Positions 10,306 to 22,592 of a stretch of 64,000 nucleotides of DNA are shown piece after piece. A model generated the notes under the pieces. The model had not been told where the DNA came from and ran no database searches. It saw only the letters and a list, made by a program, of their open reading frames with translations. The stretch's first letter is position 1. The number at the start of each line of letters is the position of its first letter. The position numbers were made by a program, and so were the translations under genes. The stretch lies in assembly GCF_000313135.1 (NCBI RefSeq), contig NW_004457441.1, positions 32,622-96,621 of the forward strand. Reading direction: 5' to 3'. Origin of the DNA: Acanthamoeba castellanii str. Neff (taxonomy: Eukaryota; Discosea; Longamoebia; Acanthamoebidae).

Positions 10306-11055
10306 CACGATCAACGACAGGGAGATGGCAAGTCGGCGCTGGAGGCGCTGCTGACCAAGCGACCGGACGAGTTGGCGCGAAAGCTGGCCATGGGCGAGCT
10401 GCTGCTGGCGCACTGCTGCCCGATCGCGAGCCGCACGTCGCTGCTCGTGCTCGTGCTCCAGTGGCTCCGCCGCCCCGCGTCCGGGTGGCGGCCGCACGAG
10501 AAGGCGGCCTACGACGCCGTCGAGCAGACCACCCACGACGCGCTCCAATGGCTCTTCGACCGGGCCGCGTGGCCCACGCCCCTCGACGCGGCCACCGACG
10601 TCAACACAGTTGTTCTGCCGCTGGTGGGGAGCAGCTCGCCGAGCATCATGGTGCTGCTGGCGGCCAACGGCCTCAACGTCGCCAGGTAACTAACTACCAC
10701 TATTCCATGCGAGCCAACTGGCTTTCGATCGAAGAAATGAGCTGATCTCGACGCTTATTGGTGGGTGAGGGCAGCCACGTGGCGCTCGAGGGGCTGTTCA
10801 GGCATGGCCCGCAGTCCGTGCTGGAGAGGAACCTCAAGGCGCTCATCGGGCTCGGGCTGGACCTCAACATGCGCCACCCGCAGACCGGCGCGCCGCCCAT
10901 CCACTACCTCGGCGTCCAGTTCGCCCCTCTGCTGGCGCGCCACGGCGCCGATGTCAACGCCGTCGACGCTCAGGGCCTTACACTACTCGACCGAGTGCTC
11001 AGACAGTCGCTGGTGCGGCGCTCCACCATCGCCATGCCAGTTCACACACACCACA

Positions 11056-11088
<33 letters not shown>

Positions 11089-11379
11089 CTCGTCACCCAC
11101 GTGTCGGTGTCGTGTGCGTGCGTGTGCGTGTGCGTGTGCGTGTGCGGTGCGTGGTGCGCGTGCGCGTTCGTGTGTGGTGCGTCGTGTGTGCGTGTGCGGT
11201 CGTGCGTCGTGTCGCAGAGGAATACGCTCTCGCAGTCGCAGATACAGGCTACGCTGCAACGGCTGGGCATCGATCGATGGGACGAGCACGAACCCGCTGC
11301 CCTGTGGGTGGCCGGCGCGGACGACCGCCGCAAGTGGCACCAGGTGGCCGGCGCCTTGGCTTCCCTCTTTCATCGCTAG
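8167..11379 (+). CDS. F-box/ankyrin-repeat protein, intact copy
   Basis: Eight exons join in frame: 8167-8637, 8757-9153, 9312-9422, 9513-9745, 9936-10115, 10321-10685, 10775-11039, 11218-11379 (727 residues). An acidic leader (residues 1-35) precedes the F-box WLPEEVAVRVFRWLAPDDLA...CRQWHSLVN, the Skp1-binding helix set of SCF ubiquitin ligases. The rest is ankyrin-type repeat, with clear units at AALQVACCQNKRRVFDFLVA, SPLHVACN, RGADVNERTKSG, KSALEALLTKRPDE, LLAANGLNV and FAPLLARHGADVNAVDAQGL; these would hold the substrate. Introns are packed with CA/CG simple repeats. The first exon border is ambiguous by one repeat unit; 8637/8757 was chosen because both paralogues then stay in phase. Substrates are unknown. 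Confidence 0.85.
10118..10283 (+). repeat. Intronic minisatellite, heptamer ACACGAC
   Basis: About 23 near-perfect tandem copies of ACACGAC fill the intron between exons 5 and 6 of the F-box/ankyrin gene. One copy near the 3' end reads CACACGG. The same heptamer recurs in other introns of the window. Confidence 0.95.
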
Positions 11380-11583
11380 CGGTTGGTGCCCACCAATTTA
11401 AATTGAACCAATAGAGGCATGTTATGTTGCTTACGCCTCTTCGTGCAGGACAACCACCAGCCAATCAAAGAGCGTACAATAAAAAAATGGACCAACAGCA
11501 GCGTGGCTGAGAACAGCCAACAGAGAAGAGAGCAGAGCAGAGCAGAGAGCAAAGTAGAGAAGAGAAGAAGAGCAAAGCAAAGC

Positions 11584-12857
11584 ATGGCAGAGAAGCAGAA
11601 GTTGGCTCAACTGGCGGCGCGGCCCTACAAGGACCAGGCCGTGTGGTTCCTCAACGCCTTCTGGGACCAGCTGCAGGCCAAGGGCGAGGCCGAGAAGCTG
11701 TGGAGCTTTGTGCACAAGGCCGCCGAGCTGGACCTGGAGCGCAAGGCCGACGGCACCGAGCTCGACGAGTTCCAGGCCCACCGGTTCCTCGAGCACTTCA
11801 AGGAGACCATGACCGTCCAGGCCATGCGCGACAAGTACCCCCCCCCGGCCCTCCCCTCTTCTTCTTCTTGGGGTTGCACATCTTTTTCATGGGGCTCAAT
11901 AAAGATTGATGAACTGGTGGCGTGCAGGTTGCGGTCGCTGGGGGCGATCGAGACGGGCGTGGCCAAGAAGGTGCCACTGATCCACATGCTCATCTTCAAG
12001 TATGGGGTCGACTGGAAGGAGCTGGTCAACGCGCCCCAGGGCAACAAGGACGACATCGAAAAGGCCCAGAAGCTCCTCGACGAGGTACCCCCCTCCCCCC
12101 CACCACGCCCTGGCCTCTTCACCTCGATGGTGTGCTCCATCTTGAAGAGAAATGGGGTGCCTTCTCTCTTCAACGTTTTCAACCAACCGCTTTTCTTTTC
12201 CTTTTTCTTTTGCTTTTTTTTTCTTTTCTCGGGCAGGTGACGGCGGCGTTCCAGGCGTCGGAGGCTCGCGACCAGGAGGCCGCCGAGGCCGTGCGCACCG
12301 CCACCCGCCAGGAGGCCGATGCCAAGGCCGCCGAGCAGGAGGCGCACGCGCGCGAGGAGGAGCTGCGGGCGGCCAAGCAGGAGCTCGACGCCGCGCTCCA
12401 CGAGCTCCAGGCCCAGGAGGAGGCCTTCAACGCGCGCACGGCCGAGCTCACGCGGCTCTCCGAGGAGGGCTCCATCGTGGCCAAGAACCGGGCCAAGAAC
12501 GAGCTGGCCCAGCACCTGTCGTCGGACCCGCTGCCGCTGCGCAAGGCCAAGATCACGCAGGAGGCCGCCGTGAAGAAGGCCGAGCGCGCTGCGCAGGCCG
12601 CGCGCGAAGCCACCGAGCGCGCGTCGACCGCCCGCGCCGCCGCCCAGGCTGCCCGGCGCGAGGCCGAGGAGGCCAAGGCGGCGGCCGAGGCGGCGCTGGA
12701 GGAGGCCAAGCAGCGGCTGGCGGCGGCCGAGGCCTACCTGGAGGAGGTCAAGAACACGCTGCCGCTCGGTGGGTCGTGGTGGATGGAGCGCGAGCTGCAC
12801 GAGCGGCGGGCCTATCTGCCGGCCAGCAAGGGCGGTTACAACAAGCGCACCGTCTAA
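11584..12857 (+). CDS. 34-kDa-type calcium-regulated actin-bundling protein family member
   Basis: Exons 11584-11834, 11928-12084 and 12237-12857 encode 342 residues. The N-terminus (YKDQAVWFLNAFWDQL) and C-terminus (GGSWWMERELHERRAYLP) match the Dictyostelium 34-kDa bundling protein ABP34 (abpB), which cross-links actin filaments in filopodia and the cortex under calcium control. In ABP34 an EF-hand loop precedes the segment equivalent to VPLIHMLIFKYGVDWKEL. Here that place reads LRSLGAIETGVAKK and has no D-x-D-x-[DN]-G loop, so calcium binding looks lost. Residues ~140-320 form a long Ala/Glu/Arg-rich heptad coiled coil, longer than in ABP34. Start at MAEKQK; the open frame extends upstream but is leader-like. 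Confidence 0.82.
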
Positions 12858-12929
12858 GCCCAAAATATTGATTGCTTACTGTACAAGGCGTGAAGATGGA
12901 GGCAAAAGTAGTGAGGCTAGCAGTCAGTT

Positions 12930-14618
12930 CTAGGGCGAAGCAGTGAGGTCCAGCACAACCCACTGGCCAGCCTTATATCTGTTGTGGTGGTGGTGGTGGT
13001 GGTGGTGGAGAAAAACAGAAAGAGAGGTAAGAGACTCATGAAACGATGAGCGAGTTGAGGTACTCGAGTACTTGTTGTGAATGACGTCCATGCGGCGCTT
13101 GACCATCTTGACGCCCACCATGATCGCAAGTCCAATGCCTGACAGTGTCACAGTGTGTGCGCGTGGTTCGAAACGCGTTCGTGTGAGTTGTGGTGGTGGT
13201 GCGATTGCGAGAGAATGCGACACCGGGCCCGGTGCGGGTGGTGTACCGATGAAGAAGCCGAGGAGGATGAGGAGGATGACCACCACGGCCAGGATGATGA
13301 GCAGGGCCTCACCGTCGCCCTTGCAGTCCATGTTGCAATTGCCACAGCCCCCGCAGCTCCCGCACGAGCCGCAATCCGACGAGTGGTGGTGCGCCTGTCA
13401 TCCATTCATTCATTCACAGCCGTTGTCAGCTCACAAGTCTCCATGCGGTGTGTCGTGTGTCGTGTGTGTCGTGTGTCGTGTGTGCGTACAGTGCTATGGC
13501 AGCTAAAGTCGGGAACGAAGCACCAGTAGAAGTAGCAATCGCCGTGGCCTGCCAATGGCGTCGCCCACCAACACGGTCAGCAAGAAGCAATGACACCCCG
13601 CGGGGCCATCGGTGGTGGTGGTTTGGGGCGGGATGCCTACCGTAGTAGGGCGAGTAGGAGGGGCCGTAGCAGCAGGTGCCGGCGTCGCATGAGACCCCGC
13701 AGCACCAGCGGCCGATGGCGTAGCACAGACCCAGCACGCCCAGCACGAAGAAGAACGCGAGCCACCCGAAGAGCCAGTCCACCACCAGCGCCGGCGGCAC
13801 GCTCACATGCATGGCCTCGCTAAAGATCTGCATTCATTCACGACACGACACACGCAACACAACACGACACGACGCACGACACGACATAGACGCAGAGACA
13901 CGTCAGCAAGCACCTTAAAACGTTAATGCGGTGAGGGCGGGCGGCGTACGCGGTCCCGTTGTCGGTCGCGGTCGACGGCCCACACGAGCAGGCTGCAGAG
14001 AGCGGCGGCGGCGTTGACGGCCAGGATGAAGAGGGTGAAGTCGAGCGTGATCCACGACGCCACCTTGAGACCCTCGCAGACGCTGGCGCCCTCGGCCCGG
14101 TAGTCCATCTGGTAGTCTGCCATGAAAAATTAAAAAACAATAATAACAAAAATTCATGAATTATGTTGAAAGGCAAATAATTTCGTATATTTTAAATATA
14201 CGAAAATATAATTAATAGAAAGATAAATCAGAAATGTACCGGCATGGCAGAGGTCGCAGCGAGAGAAGGAGGTGCTGTTGGTGCTCACGGCGCGCCATCG
14301 ATCGAGGCAGCCGCGATGGACCCACATCACGCTGCCTCGGCATTGGCACGGGCCGATGAGGTGGTCCGGTGCCAGGTCGTGGCCGCCCACGCCCTCGCCC
14401 TCGTGGCAGAAGCGGCACTCGGCGCCCTCCCTCAACCCCGACGCCGAAGATGACGTGGCCACCCCCTTCTTGTCCGATTTCGAGATGAGCAGCCTCGAAT
14501 CGTCACGACCGTCATCTTCGACAACATCCCAGGCGTTGATGTACGGCGCCGAGGGCGACGTGTTCTTGTCCATCTCCATCGAATCGAGTTTGTGGTAAGC
14601 CCCCTTGTCCTTGCTCAT
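12930..14618 (-). CDS. RING-CH (MARCH-type) membrane E3 ubiquitin ligase
   Basis: Exons 14618-14240, 14116-13950, 13827-13597, 13394-13247, 13138-13072 and 12978-12930 keep frame. The first exon holds a C4HC3 RING-CH finger: ECRFCHEG, IGPCQCRGS, WVHRGCLDRW, RCDLCHAG. This class recruits E2 enzymes to ubiquitinate membrane proteins. Three hydrophobic blocks follow: WITLDFTLFILAVNAAAALC, WLFGWLAFFFVLGVLGLCYA and LLIILAVVVILLILLGFFIG (continuing into GIGLAIMVGV), so at least three membrane spans. Between spans are unusual Cys-rich stretches (CCGVSCDAGTCC, then CGSCGSCGGCGNCNMDC) and a His/Pro linker. The (CAC)n run at about 12985-13010 is best read as intron, giving HNKYKAGQWVV at the C-terminus. 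The exon 3 donor is ambiguous (13640 or 13596); only the latter keeps frame. Confidence 0.82.
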
Positions 14619-14973
14619 CTTCTTCTCTCGCTCCTTTGCGCGTCAATCGATCTACTACGCGGCCTCTTTTGAACTGTTGCCTGGTTTTTGTCGTTTCGCC
14701 CCCGAGCCGCGACCACGAACTCGAAGACGCACTTTCCCAAGCACACTTCCGCGAACGCACACCCACGGCCATGTTTCATGCGCTGTGTGTCGTGTCGTTT
14801 CGTTCGTCGTGTCATTGGTCGTTGGTCGTGTCGTGCGAGTGTCGTGTTGTGTGTCGTGAGTCGTGTTCGAGAAACACAACCAATACTCGAATTTAAGGTG
14901 GCGGGGGAGGCTGACGTGGCAATACGAAAGTGGCCTGGTAGTCGTTGCAGTCTGTTCTTCCTTTTGGGCCCAC

Positions 14974-16641
14974 ATGGCGAGTTCGTCCTCCTCGTCTTCT
15001 TCGACGTCGGCCACGACTACGACGACAACGGCAGCGGCAGCGGCAGCGGCTGCTGGCGGGTCGGCGTCGCCGTCGCTGCTCCGGGCGGTGGTTGATGTGG
15101 TGGGCAACCAAAAGTGGCTCATCTACGGTGCCATCTCCGGCGGCATCTCTCGCACGGCCACCGCGCCCCTCGAGCGACTCAAAGTCCTCAACCAGGTTCG
15201 TTTTGCATTTCAATTCAATTCATTCTTTTCTTTCTTTTCATTCTTTATTTTTGTTAAAATCTGTAATAATAATAATACTTTTATTTTTGGACCTAAATCA
15301 AACAGAAAATAAATGAATAAATAATTACACTGGAATGAGGAAATAATAACAATAACAATAACAATAATAAATAACGAGAAGTGGTCGCATGTCGTGTGCA
15401 GGTGCAGCACATGGACAAGTCGGGGCCGCGGTACCAGGGCGTGCTGCCGGCCCTCCGAAAGATTTGGGCCGAGGAGGGCTTTCGGTACTTCGGCCCCCGC
15501 CATACAATCGCGTTGCGCGTGTCGTGCCGTGTCGTGTCGCGCGTGTCGTGTCGTGTGTGCCGTGCCGTGCCGTGCCGTGCCGTGTCGTGTCGCGTGTGTC
15601 GCGTGCCGCAGCCCTGACTCGTCGTGGGCGCCAGGGCGTACTGGAAGGGCAACGGGACGAACGTGATCCGGATCATGCCTTCCGACGCCGCCCGCTTCTA
15701 CTCCTACGACACCTTCAAAAAGGTAAACACCGTCATCATCGTCATCGTCGTCATCACTAACCGCACGCACCGTACGCCGCACGCATGGCACACGCACGCC
15801 GCACGCACGGCACACGCGCAGTTGATATCGACACCGGGCGAGCCGATCACGCCGATGATCCGGATCATGGCGGGCGGGCTGGCGGGCATGGTGTCGACCA
15901 TCGCCACCTACCCGCTCGACCTGGTGCGCACGCGGCTCAGCGTGCAGACCCTGCCCGGACGCGGGGCCATCTACGCCGCGCGCTACCGGGGCATGTGGCA
16001 CTGCCTTGGCTCCATCTTCCGCGAGGAGGGCTTCTTCGCCCTCTACAAGGGCATGGGCGTCTCGATCCTGGTGCGTGTGTCATTATGCAACACGACACAC
16101 GACACACGCACACAGCGTGACACGACACTCACCGCGCGCATGACACACACGCGACACGCGACACAGGGCGTGGCGCCGTATGTGGCGATCAATTTTGCGT
16201 CGTACGAGACGCTCAAGCAGCTGGTGAAGACGGACGGCAGCGAGACCCACGCGCTCGAGGGGCTCGTCATGGGCGGCCTGTCGGGCACCGCCGCCGTCAC
16301 CCTCACCTACCCGAGCGACGTCCTCCGGCGACGAATGATGATGCAAGGTACGCAGTGTGTGTCGTGTGTGTCGTGGTACCATGCGTGTCGTGTTGCGTGT
16401 TGTGTGCCTAATCGCCGCACACGCACACACGCACACGCATGTAGGTATCGGCGGTGCTTCGAATATGTACAATGGCTTGTGGGACGCGTGCGTCAAGATC
16501 GGGCGGGAGGAGGGCGTGGCCGGGTTCTACCGCGGGCTCATTCCCTGCTACCTCAAGGTGGTGCCCGCCGCCGCAATCGGGTGGGCCTGCATCGAGACGC
16601 TGCAGAAGGTCGAACGCGACTTCCTCTCCTCCACCAACTGA
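14974..16641 (+). CDS. Mitochondrial carrier family (SLC25) transporter
   Basis: Exons 14974-15195, 15402-15484, 15635-15722, 15822-16070, 16167-16347 and 16445-16641 keep frame. The three tandem carrier repeats each show the Px[DE]xx[KR] signature: APLERLK, YPLDLVRTR and YPSDVLRRR. They are followed by the usual aromatic/Gly pairs (EGFRAYWKGNGTNVIR, EGFFALYKGMGVSIL, EGVAGFYRGLIPCYLK). The protein sits in the mitochondrial inner membrane and exchanges metabolites or nucleotides. The sequence is closest in feel to the CoA/ATP-Mg-Pi branch (SLC25A42/A24-like) but has no EF-hands; the substrate is not decided. The Ser/Thr/Ala-rich first 27 residues are low complexity. Most introns carry CA/CG repeats. 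Confidence 0.9.
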
Positions 16642-16869
16642 AGCCTCAGGCCTGGCGTTTCACAATTTTGTGGTCAAGTCACTTTTTTTATATTTTTAAA
16701 ACACAATACACAGTGTTATCTATCTAATATATAACTTATAAAATATAATTAACCGATATATAATTCATAATTTGGTCAATGTGACGTGTGGCGCAAGTCT
16801 TTGTTCAAAATTCCGAAACACAATAAATAAGTTTAAAACACAGCTGTGCCAGCCAAGAGAGGGCAGGCC

Positions 16870-19800
16870 TCAGAGCCACCGCGGGTTGACCATCGTCGGG
16901 TCGATGCCTTGCGCGTTGCCGCCGCCGCTGCTGCTGTCGTTGTTGTTGCTGATGGCCGCCGCCCAGTCGTAGACGCCCATCGACGACGCGCCGCCCGAGC
17001 TGTGCAGCTGTTGGTTGACCACGACCGAGGGCACCACGACCTCCTGCTCGCCATTGTTCATCCGGAAGCCCTCCATCTCGCGCGCCACCTCCGCGAACAG
17101 GTCGAAGTCGGCGCTCTCCAGCGATCGGCCGAGGTCCTCCGCGCTGCCGCCGCCCGTGCTACCGCTCCCGGCGCTCGACGACATACCAAAGTTGGCGCGG
17201 CGCAGCGGCGACTGGCGATACCCGCGCTGCTGCTGCTGCTGCTGGGGCTGCTGGGGCTGCGGTTGTAGCTGCGGCCGATGGTAGGTGGGCTGCTGCTGGT
17301 GTTGTTGTTGCGGTGGTGGTTGTATCGAGGCTAGGGTGTAGGTGGTCGGGGGCGACTGTCGGTGTTCGCCTGCAGCGACGGCGCCGTAGCCGCCGTTGGT
17401 GGTGCTGGTGGTGCTGTTGGCGGGCGGGACGGTCATGAATCGCTGGCGGCCGGCCTGGACGCCCAGCGTTGGCGCCGATATCGACTGCTGGGGCTGCTTC
17501 GCCTGTCGCTTCGCCGGCGGCTGCTGCTGCTGCTGCGGCTGCTGCTGGTGGTAGTGGAGCGCCTCCTGTTCGTGCGGTGGCTGATGTTGGTGCTGCTGCT
17601 GTTGTGGTGGTGGCCGATAGCCTTGCGGCGGCGGCTGCTGCTGTTGGTGATGACGCGCCATCGGCTGCTGGAATTGCGATGAGGTTGACGATTGTGATTG
17701 TGGTGGTGGTGGTTGATGATGATGATGATGGTGTCGCAGTTGTTGTGTTGATGTTGATGTTGTTGTTGGGCGTCGTTCTCCTTGAGCATCTCGATCTCGT
17801 TCTCGGTGATGGTGAAGATGGCGCTCGCGTTGCCGTTGGCGTGGCAGCTGCCGTTGGAGGTCGAGCTCTGGCTGCCGCTGTCCGCCGTGGAGCCGGCGAC
17901 GGGGCTGCCGTTGCCGCTGCCGCCGCCGTTGGTCGACGCCGACGCCGACGCCGACGCGTCGGTCCGGCGCAGGATCTGCTCCAGCTCCTTGAGGTAGTTG
18001 AACTGAATCGTCCGCACGATCGGGATCAGCTTCGCCCACTCCTAAAAATGTAAAGGGAAAAAATTTTAGTCACATTAAATATAAATATATAGACATATAT
18101 GAAATATAAAAATATATTGCGTATATCTTTTTTCTAAATTTATAGCTAGGGTTATTATATATATATATGAAAATGTACCTCGAGACCCTGGAGCTGCATG
18201 TTGAGGAGGTCGTATTTCTCCATGCGCAGGAAGATGTTGAGCACGATGCCGATCAACTGGGAGACGCCCGCCACCGCGTACTTGCTGTCGGGCTTGATCG
18301 ACTATTGCACGTCCAAGGAAAGAAATCGTAAAATAACAAATAAATAACAAATAAATAATAACAAATAACAAATCAATAAATAAATAAATAAATAATAACG
18401 TTATTCAATCGGCAGCTGATGCATGCGTGTGGGCTCTGGTGCGCAGTACCTCAGCCAAGAAGGCTTCGGCCCACTTGAGCGCCGTTTCCTTGTCCTCCAG
18501 CATCCAGTGACATTCAGCTCTTAGCGCTGCACGCACGCACACAAACAAAACGCAGTCGGTCAAACCTTGCCATAGCACACACCGCACACACCGCACACAC
18601 CGCATACACCGCACACCACACACGGCACACCGGGGACGAGGCGTACAGAAGATGTAAAATTTGATGAATTTGCTGGTGGGCTTGGGGAAGGTGTCGGGAG
18701 CGTTGGACTGGATGAGGTCGATCTCGGCCTCGAGAGCTGTGATCGCTTCCAAGAAGTGGAGCAGAGTCGACTGGTTCGCCTGGACGAACAAATGAAAGTC
18801 GATCAGTGCGTGCGTCGCGATGCGTGTGCGTGCGTGCGTGCGTAAGCTTGAGCGCTTTACCTTGGGCGCGAATCGGCTTGCGTTTGCCTTATAGAGGATC
18901 AACCCGCTGATCAGATTCGAGATCACTCCGAGAGCTGTTTCGAAAACGAAACGAAACGAAACAGAGTTAGAGAGAGCGGCCTCGAGTGGAGGGGTCAGTC
19001 AAATACAAATTAAAATGAATAAAAAACAAAGGGCTGTGGCGTTACCTGCGTTGGCGATGTGGAGGTTCTCGACCGATACGGGCACCAACCTCTGCCAGTT
19101 CTGTACGTCCTGCGGTGTACAAGGGGTGTTCGTGGTGGTCACCGGGACATAGGGCAGCTTCTTCGCAATCTCGAGCTCCCTGGTGTATTGATTAGTAATC
19201 ATGTGTTATATACATATAAACGCACACGACACACACGACACGACACACGACACGACACACGACAGTGTGGCGAGTCACGCACTTCTTCAGGTTTTGGATG
19301 TCGGCGAGCTCGGTGAAGGGGTGAAACGACAGCGCGTAGAGACATCGGCTGTACGCATCGGAATTGAGGGCCTGCAGGCGCTTGCACGTGTTGATCGCCA
19401 TCCGCAGATAGTCAGCCGACTTGGCGTTGTTCATTTCCCTGTGAAGATGCAGCACGTAACGATCAGACACACACACACACGACACACACGACACACACGC
19501 ACACACAACACGCAAGCGGCGGTACCAGTAGAGAGTGTTGAAGGAGAGCGCGGTGAGGCCGGTGGCGAACGAGTAGTCGTTGGCCGTGCTGGGCACTTGG
19601 CACAGGTAGTTGAGCAGGTCTTCGGCTCTCATCCGGAACTCGACGGAGGATTTGTGGTCGCCAAACAGCATCGAACCTTTTGTTTTTTCGGCCGAAATGA
19701 CGACCAAATGTTTTGTGAGACAACACAACCAACGAAACAACGCGTATTTAATTATATAAACATACAATATATTTTTTTAAAAAGTTGTGTTGAGGTGTAA

Positions 19801-22592
19801 ATGTGAAGGGAGCGTACCTATACAAAACATGACGTTCATAGAGAAGGCAAAGGTGCTCCTCTCTTCGACGCCCTCGGTGGTGCACAGGTAGAACCTGGTA
19901 AGCAAGACCTCATGTGAGCACTTCTGATTGGACACACGCACACGCACCACCGCACACGCACCACACACCACCGCACACGCACCTGATCTTGTTCTCATCC
20001 AGGACGACGGGATGGAGCGGATCGAAGATGTACATGTGATTCCGATACAACTGCGAATGGTGTGAGCAACTCAAGGTCGTGGGGAGTGGGGCCAGATCAA
20101 GAGCAGAAGAAGAAGAAGCCGTGATCACCTGCATGTACTGCACCCCGAGCGCCATCGCGGAGAGGTGGCTGGTCTCGGCGCTCTTGGCGAGACCCGAGGG
20201 CGTGGACTTGTGTCGCGCGCGCCGCAGCGGAATCCGGGGCCTGTCCTCGGATCCCTCTTCCTCCTTGTTCTCGCGCTCTCGGTGCACCCACCCAATCGAA
20301 ACCACGCCTGCACCGCATCGCTGTCAGTACACGACACACAACACACTCGACACACACTCGACACACACACACACACACACGACACACACACACACACACA
20401 CACGACACTTGAAACACACACGACACGCACACACGGCTGGTGGGTACCTTTGTTCTTTGCAGCTTTCTTTTCGGGCAGCGATTTGTGGAGGGCTCGGTTG
20501 GGGTGGAGGTGCCCCTGGTGGTGGTGATGGTGGTGGTAGTGGTGCGGGTGGTGGTGGTGCTGGTAGTTGTGCTTCTTGATGAACTGCAGGCCGGCTCCGA
20601 TGCTGGCCACCGTCGGCGCGGTGATGAGCTCCACCAGCTCCTCGGGCAGCGCCTTGCTGTGCGATGAGGTCGACGTCGAACCTGACGACGACAGCGATGG
20701 CGACAACGAGCCTCCGTTCTCCGACGACGCCGAGGGAGACGAAGCGTCACCGACCATGGGCACTGCCGACGACGACGAAGAGGGAGGAGACAGAGCCGAC
20801 GGCACCGGCGAATGCGCGGACGTGGGCGACGTCGTGACGGCGCCGGCGGGCGCGTGGTGCTGGGCGAGAGGCGACGACATGGGCGACATGCCGGCGCCGG
20901 TGGGCGAGGAGTGCACGGGCGACGAAGATGTCGACATGAGGGTCGACGTGGCGGCGGCTACCGACGGCGATCCGATTCGGGGCGCGCGGACCGCCACGGG
21001 CGAGGTGGGGAAGCCGAACCCGCCGCCGGCCGCGGACATGGTCGTCCACGATCCCGATCCCGATCCCGGTGCGGCCGCCGGCGTCTGCAGCAGCGGCGAC
21101 GACACCGACGACGTGGCGGGAGACATGGCCGACGAGGGTGACGATCCAGCCGAAGACCGTCGGAGCTGGTGCGGCTGCCTCGGCTGCTGCTGCGTCGGTT
21201 GCATTCGCGAATGGCTGCTGGCTCCTCTGCTGTCTTCGTCATCTGTGTGTCGGTAGTGTAAGAGGAACATGTTATTTCCCTCCACTAGCTGGGTGGTTTG
21301 TGGTTGGCTTCATTTTTCTACCAATTTACGGTCATTTTCCCTTTAAAAGGTATTGTTATCTCTTATTACCTAATTATTCGAAAATCGCTTATTACCTATT
21401 TAGTATTTAGTGGAAATAAATATCAAAATATTTAAAGAGATAATTAATTAAAGAGAGACGGACGTGTACCGATGAGGGTGACCTCTTGCTGGGTCTGAGG
21501 AGCTGTGCTACGCGGGGTGTAGTCGAGCTTGCCGCCGAGCACGTCGTCGCTGGCCCACCTCTGTCCGCTGTAGAGGTTGAGCTGGTGGTTGTGCGGCTGC
21601 TGCCTTTGTCCCCCGGCGACGACGGTGGCCGGCGAGCGGCTCAGGTCCTTGAGCGGCGGGTAGATGGGCCGGAGGGGCTGCGGGCTGCTGTTGCCGGGAG
21701 ATGGGGTGATGGCTTGCGATGAAGATGAAGATGAGGCGAGCGAGGAAGAGGGCGATGAGTCGGCCTTGGCCTGCTGTCGCGTGAGTTCGCCGAGGAGATC
21801 TTCGAGCACGACGTCGAGTCGCGAGCCGCCAGAAGATGAAGATGACGATGATGAGGATGGAGATGAGCTGCCGGCTGGTAGAGGCTTGGCGGCGCCCTGT
21901 TGCTCTTGCTCCCCCTTGAGTCGCTTGAGCTTCTCGATCTGCTGCGCCATGGGGTTCTGGGCGCCGAGGTCGAAGAGGGAGGGCAGCACGTCGAGCTCCT
22001 CGCCGTAGTGGCGCAGCATGGCCTCGGCCAACGTAGCGTCTGTGGACGATAGGCCCATCTCGCGATCCCGTGCCACGAGCTGCCGCATCTCAGCGAAGAG
22101 AGGGTGATCCCTGGGCAGGAGGCCCGAAGCCATCATCTGCGTCTCCTGGCTCGTTCTATCTCTCCAATACTCCTCCTGCTCCATCATCTCGCCTCCCATC
22201 ATTGCTGCTCTGCCGGGTGGTGCCGAAGATGGCGATTGTGCTGCGGCGCTGCCGGGCCATCTGACTGATGGGCTCGAGCTTCGTTGGTGGCCGAGGCGAG
22301 GGGTTGGACCTGCGAGGTAGGTCGAAGATGAAGTCGGTGATGACGTGGAAGGAGATGGGGCTGAGAAGGGAGAAGGAGACGCTGGGGGGATCGGGTAGGG
22401 CTGTTGCGTAGTGGGGGTAGAGGTGGATTGGAATCCAAAGAGCGATGAAGAGGAAGTAGAGGGAGAGGGCTGAGGCGAAAATGAAAAGAAACTCCCATCG
22501 TCATCCATAGCCGTTGTTGATGAGGGGAATTCAGACCAGCCGTCCTCTATTGTGATGTTATCGCCGTTGATGGCATCGTCCTCCCATTGCAT
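16870..22592 (-). CDS. Large Ser/Pro- and Gln-rich protein of unknown function
   Basis: Thirteen exons can be joined in frame on the - strand: 22592-21470, 21242-20448, 20307-20129, 20050-19983, 19894-19818, 19676-19526, 19438-19283, 19179-19046, 18934-18861, 18779-18647, 18526-18450, 18301-18179, 18041-16870. The N-terminal ~640 residues are Ser/Pro/Thr-rich with a His-rich tract. The middle ~350 residues, spread over ten short exons, are a folded, mostly helical region (LPEELVELITAPTVASIGAG, NHMYIFDPLHPVVLDENKIR, MRAEDLLNYLCQVPSTANDY, NAKSADYLRMAINTCKRLQA). The tail is Gln/His-rich and ends GIDPTMVNPRWL. Organisation (disordered, helical, poly-Q) is like transcription regulators, but no DNA-binding motif was seen. 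In the last exon the frame must change at about 17700-17800, either by a one-base slip in low-complexity sequence or by an unrecognised intron. Confidence 0.65.

Noticed and set aside
11625..12863. 412-residue - strand open frame
   Set aside because: Antisense of the ABP34-type gene; Leu/Gly/Arg-rich and crosses its introns.
12984..13010. Poly-His tail (CAC)n in the RING-CH protein
   Set aside because: Phase and a good ACAACAG acceptor show that it is the 3' part of an intron.
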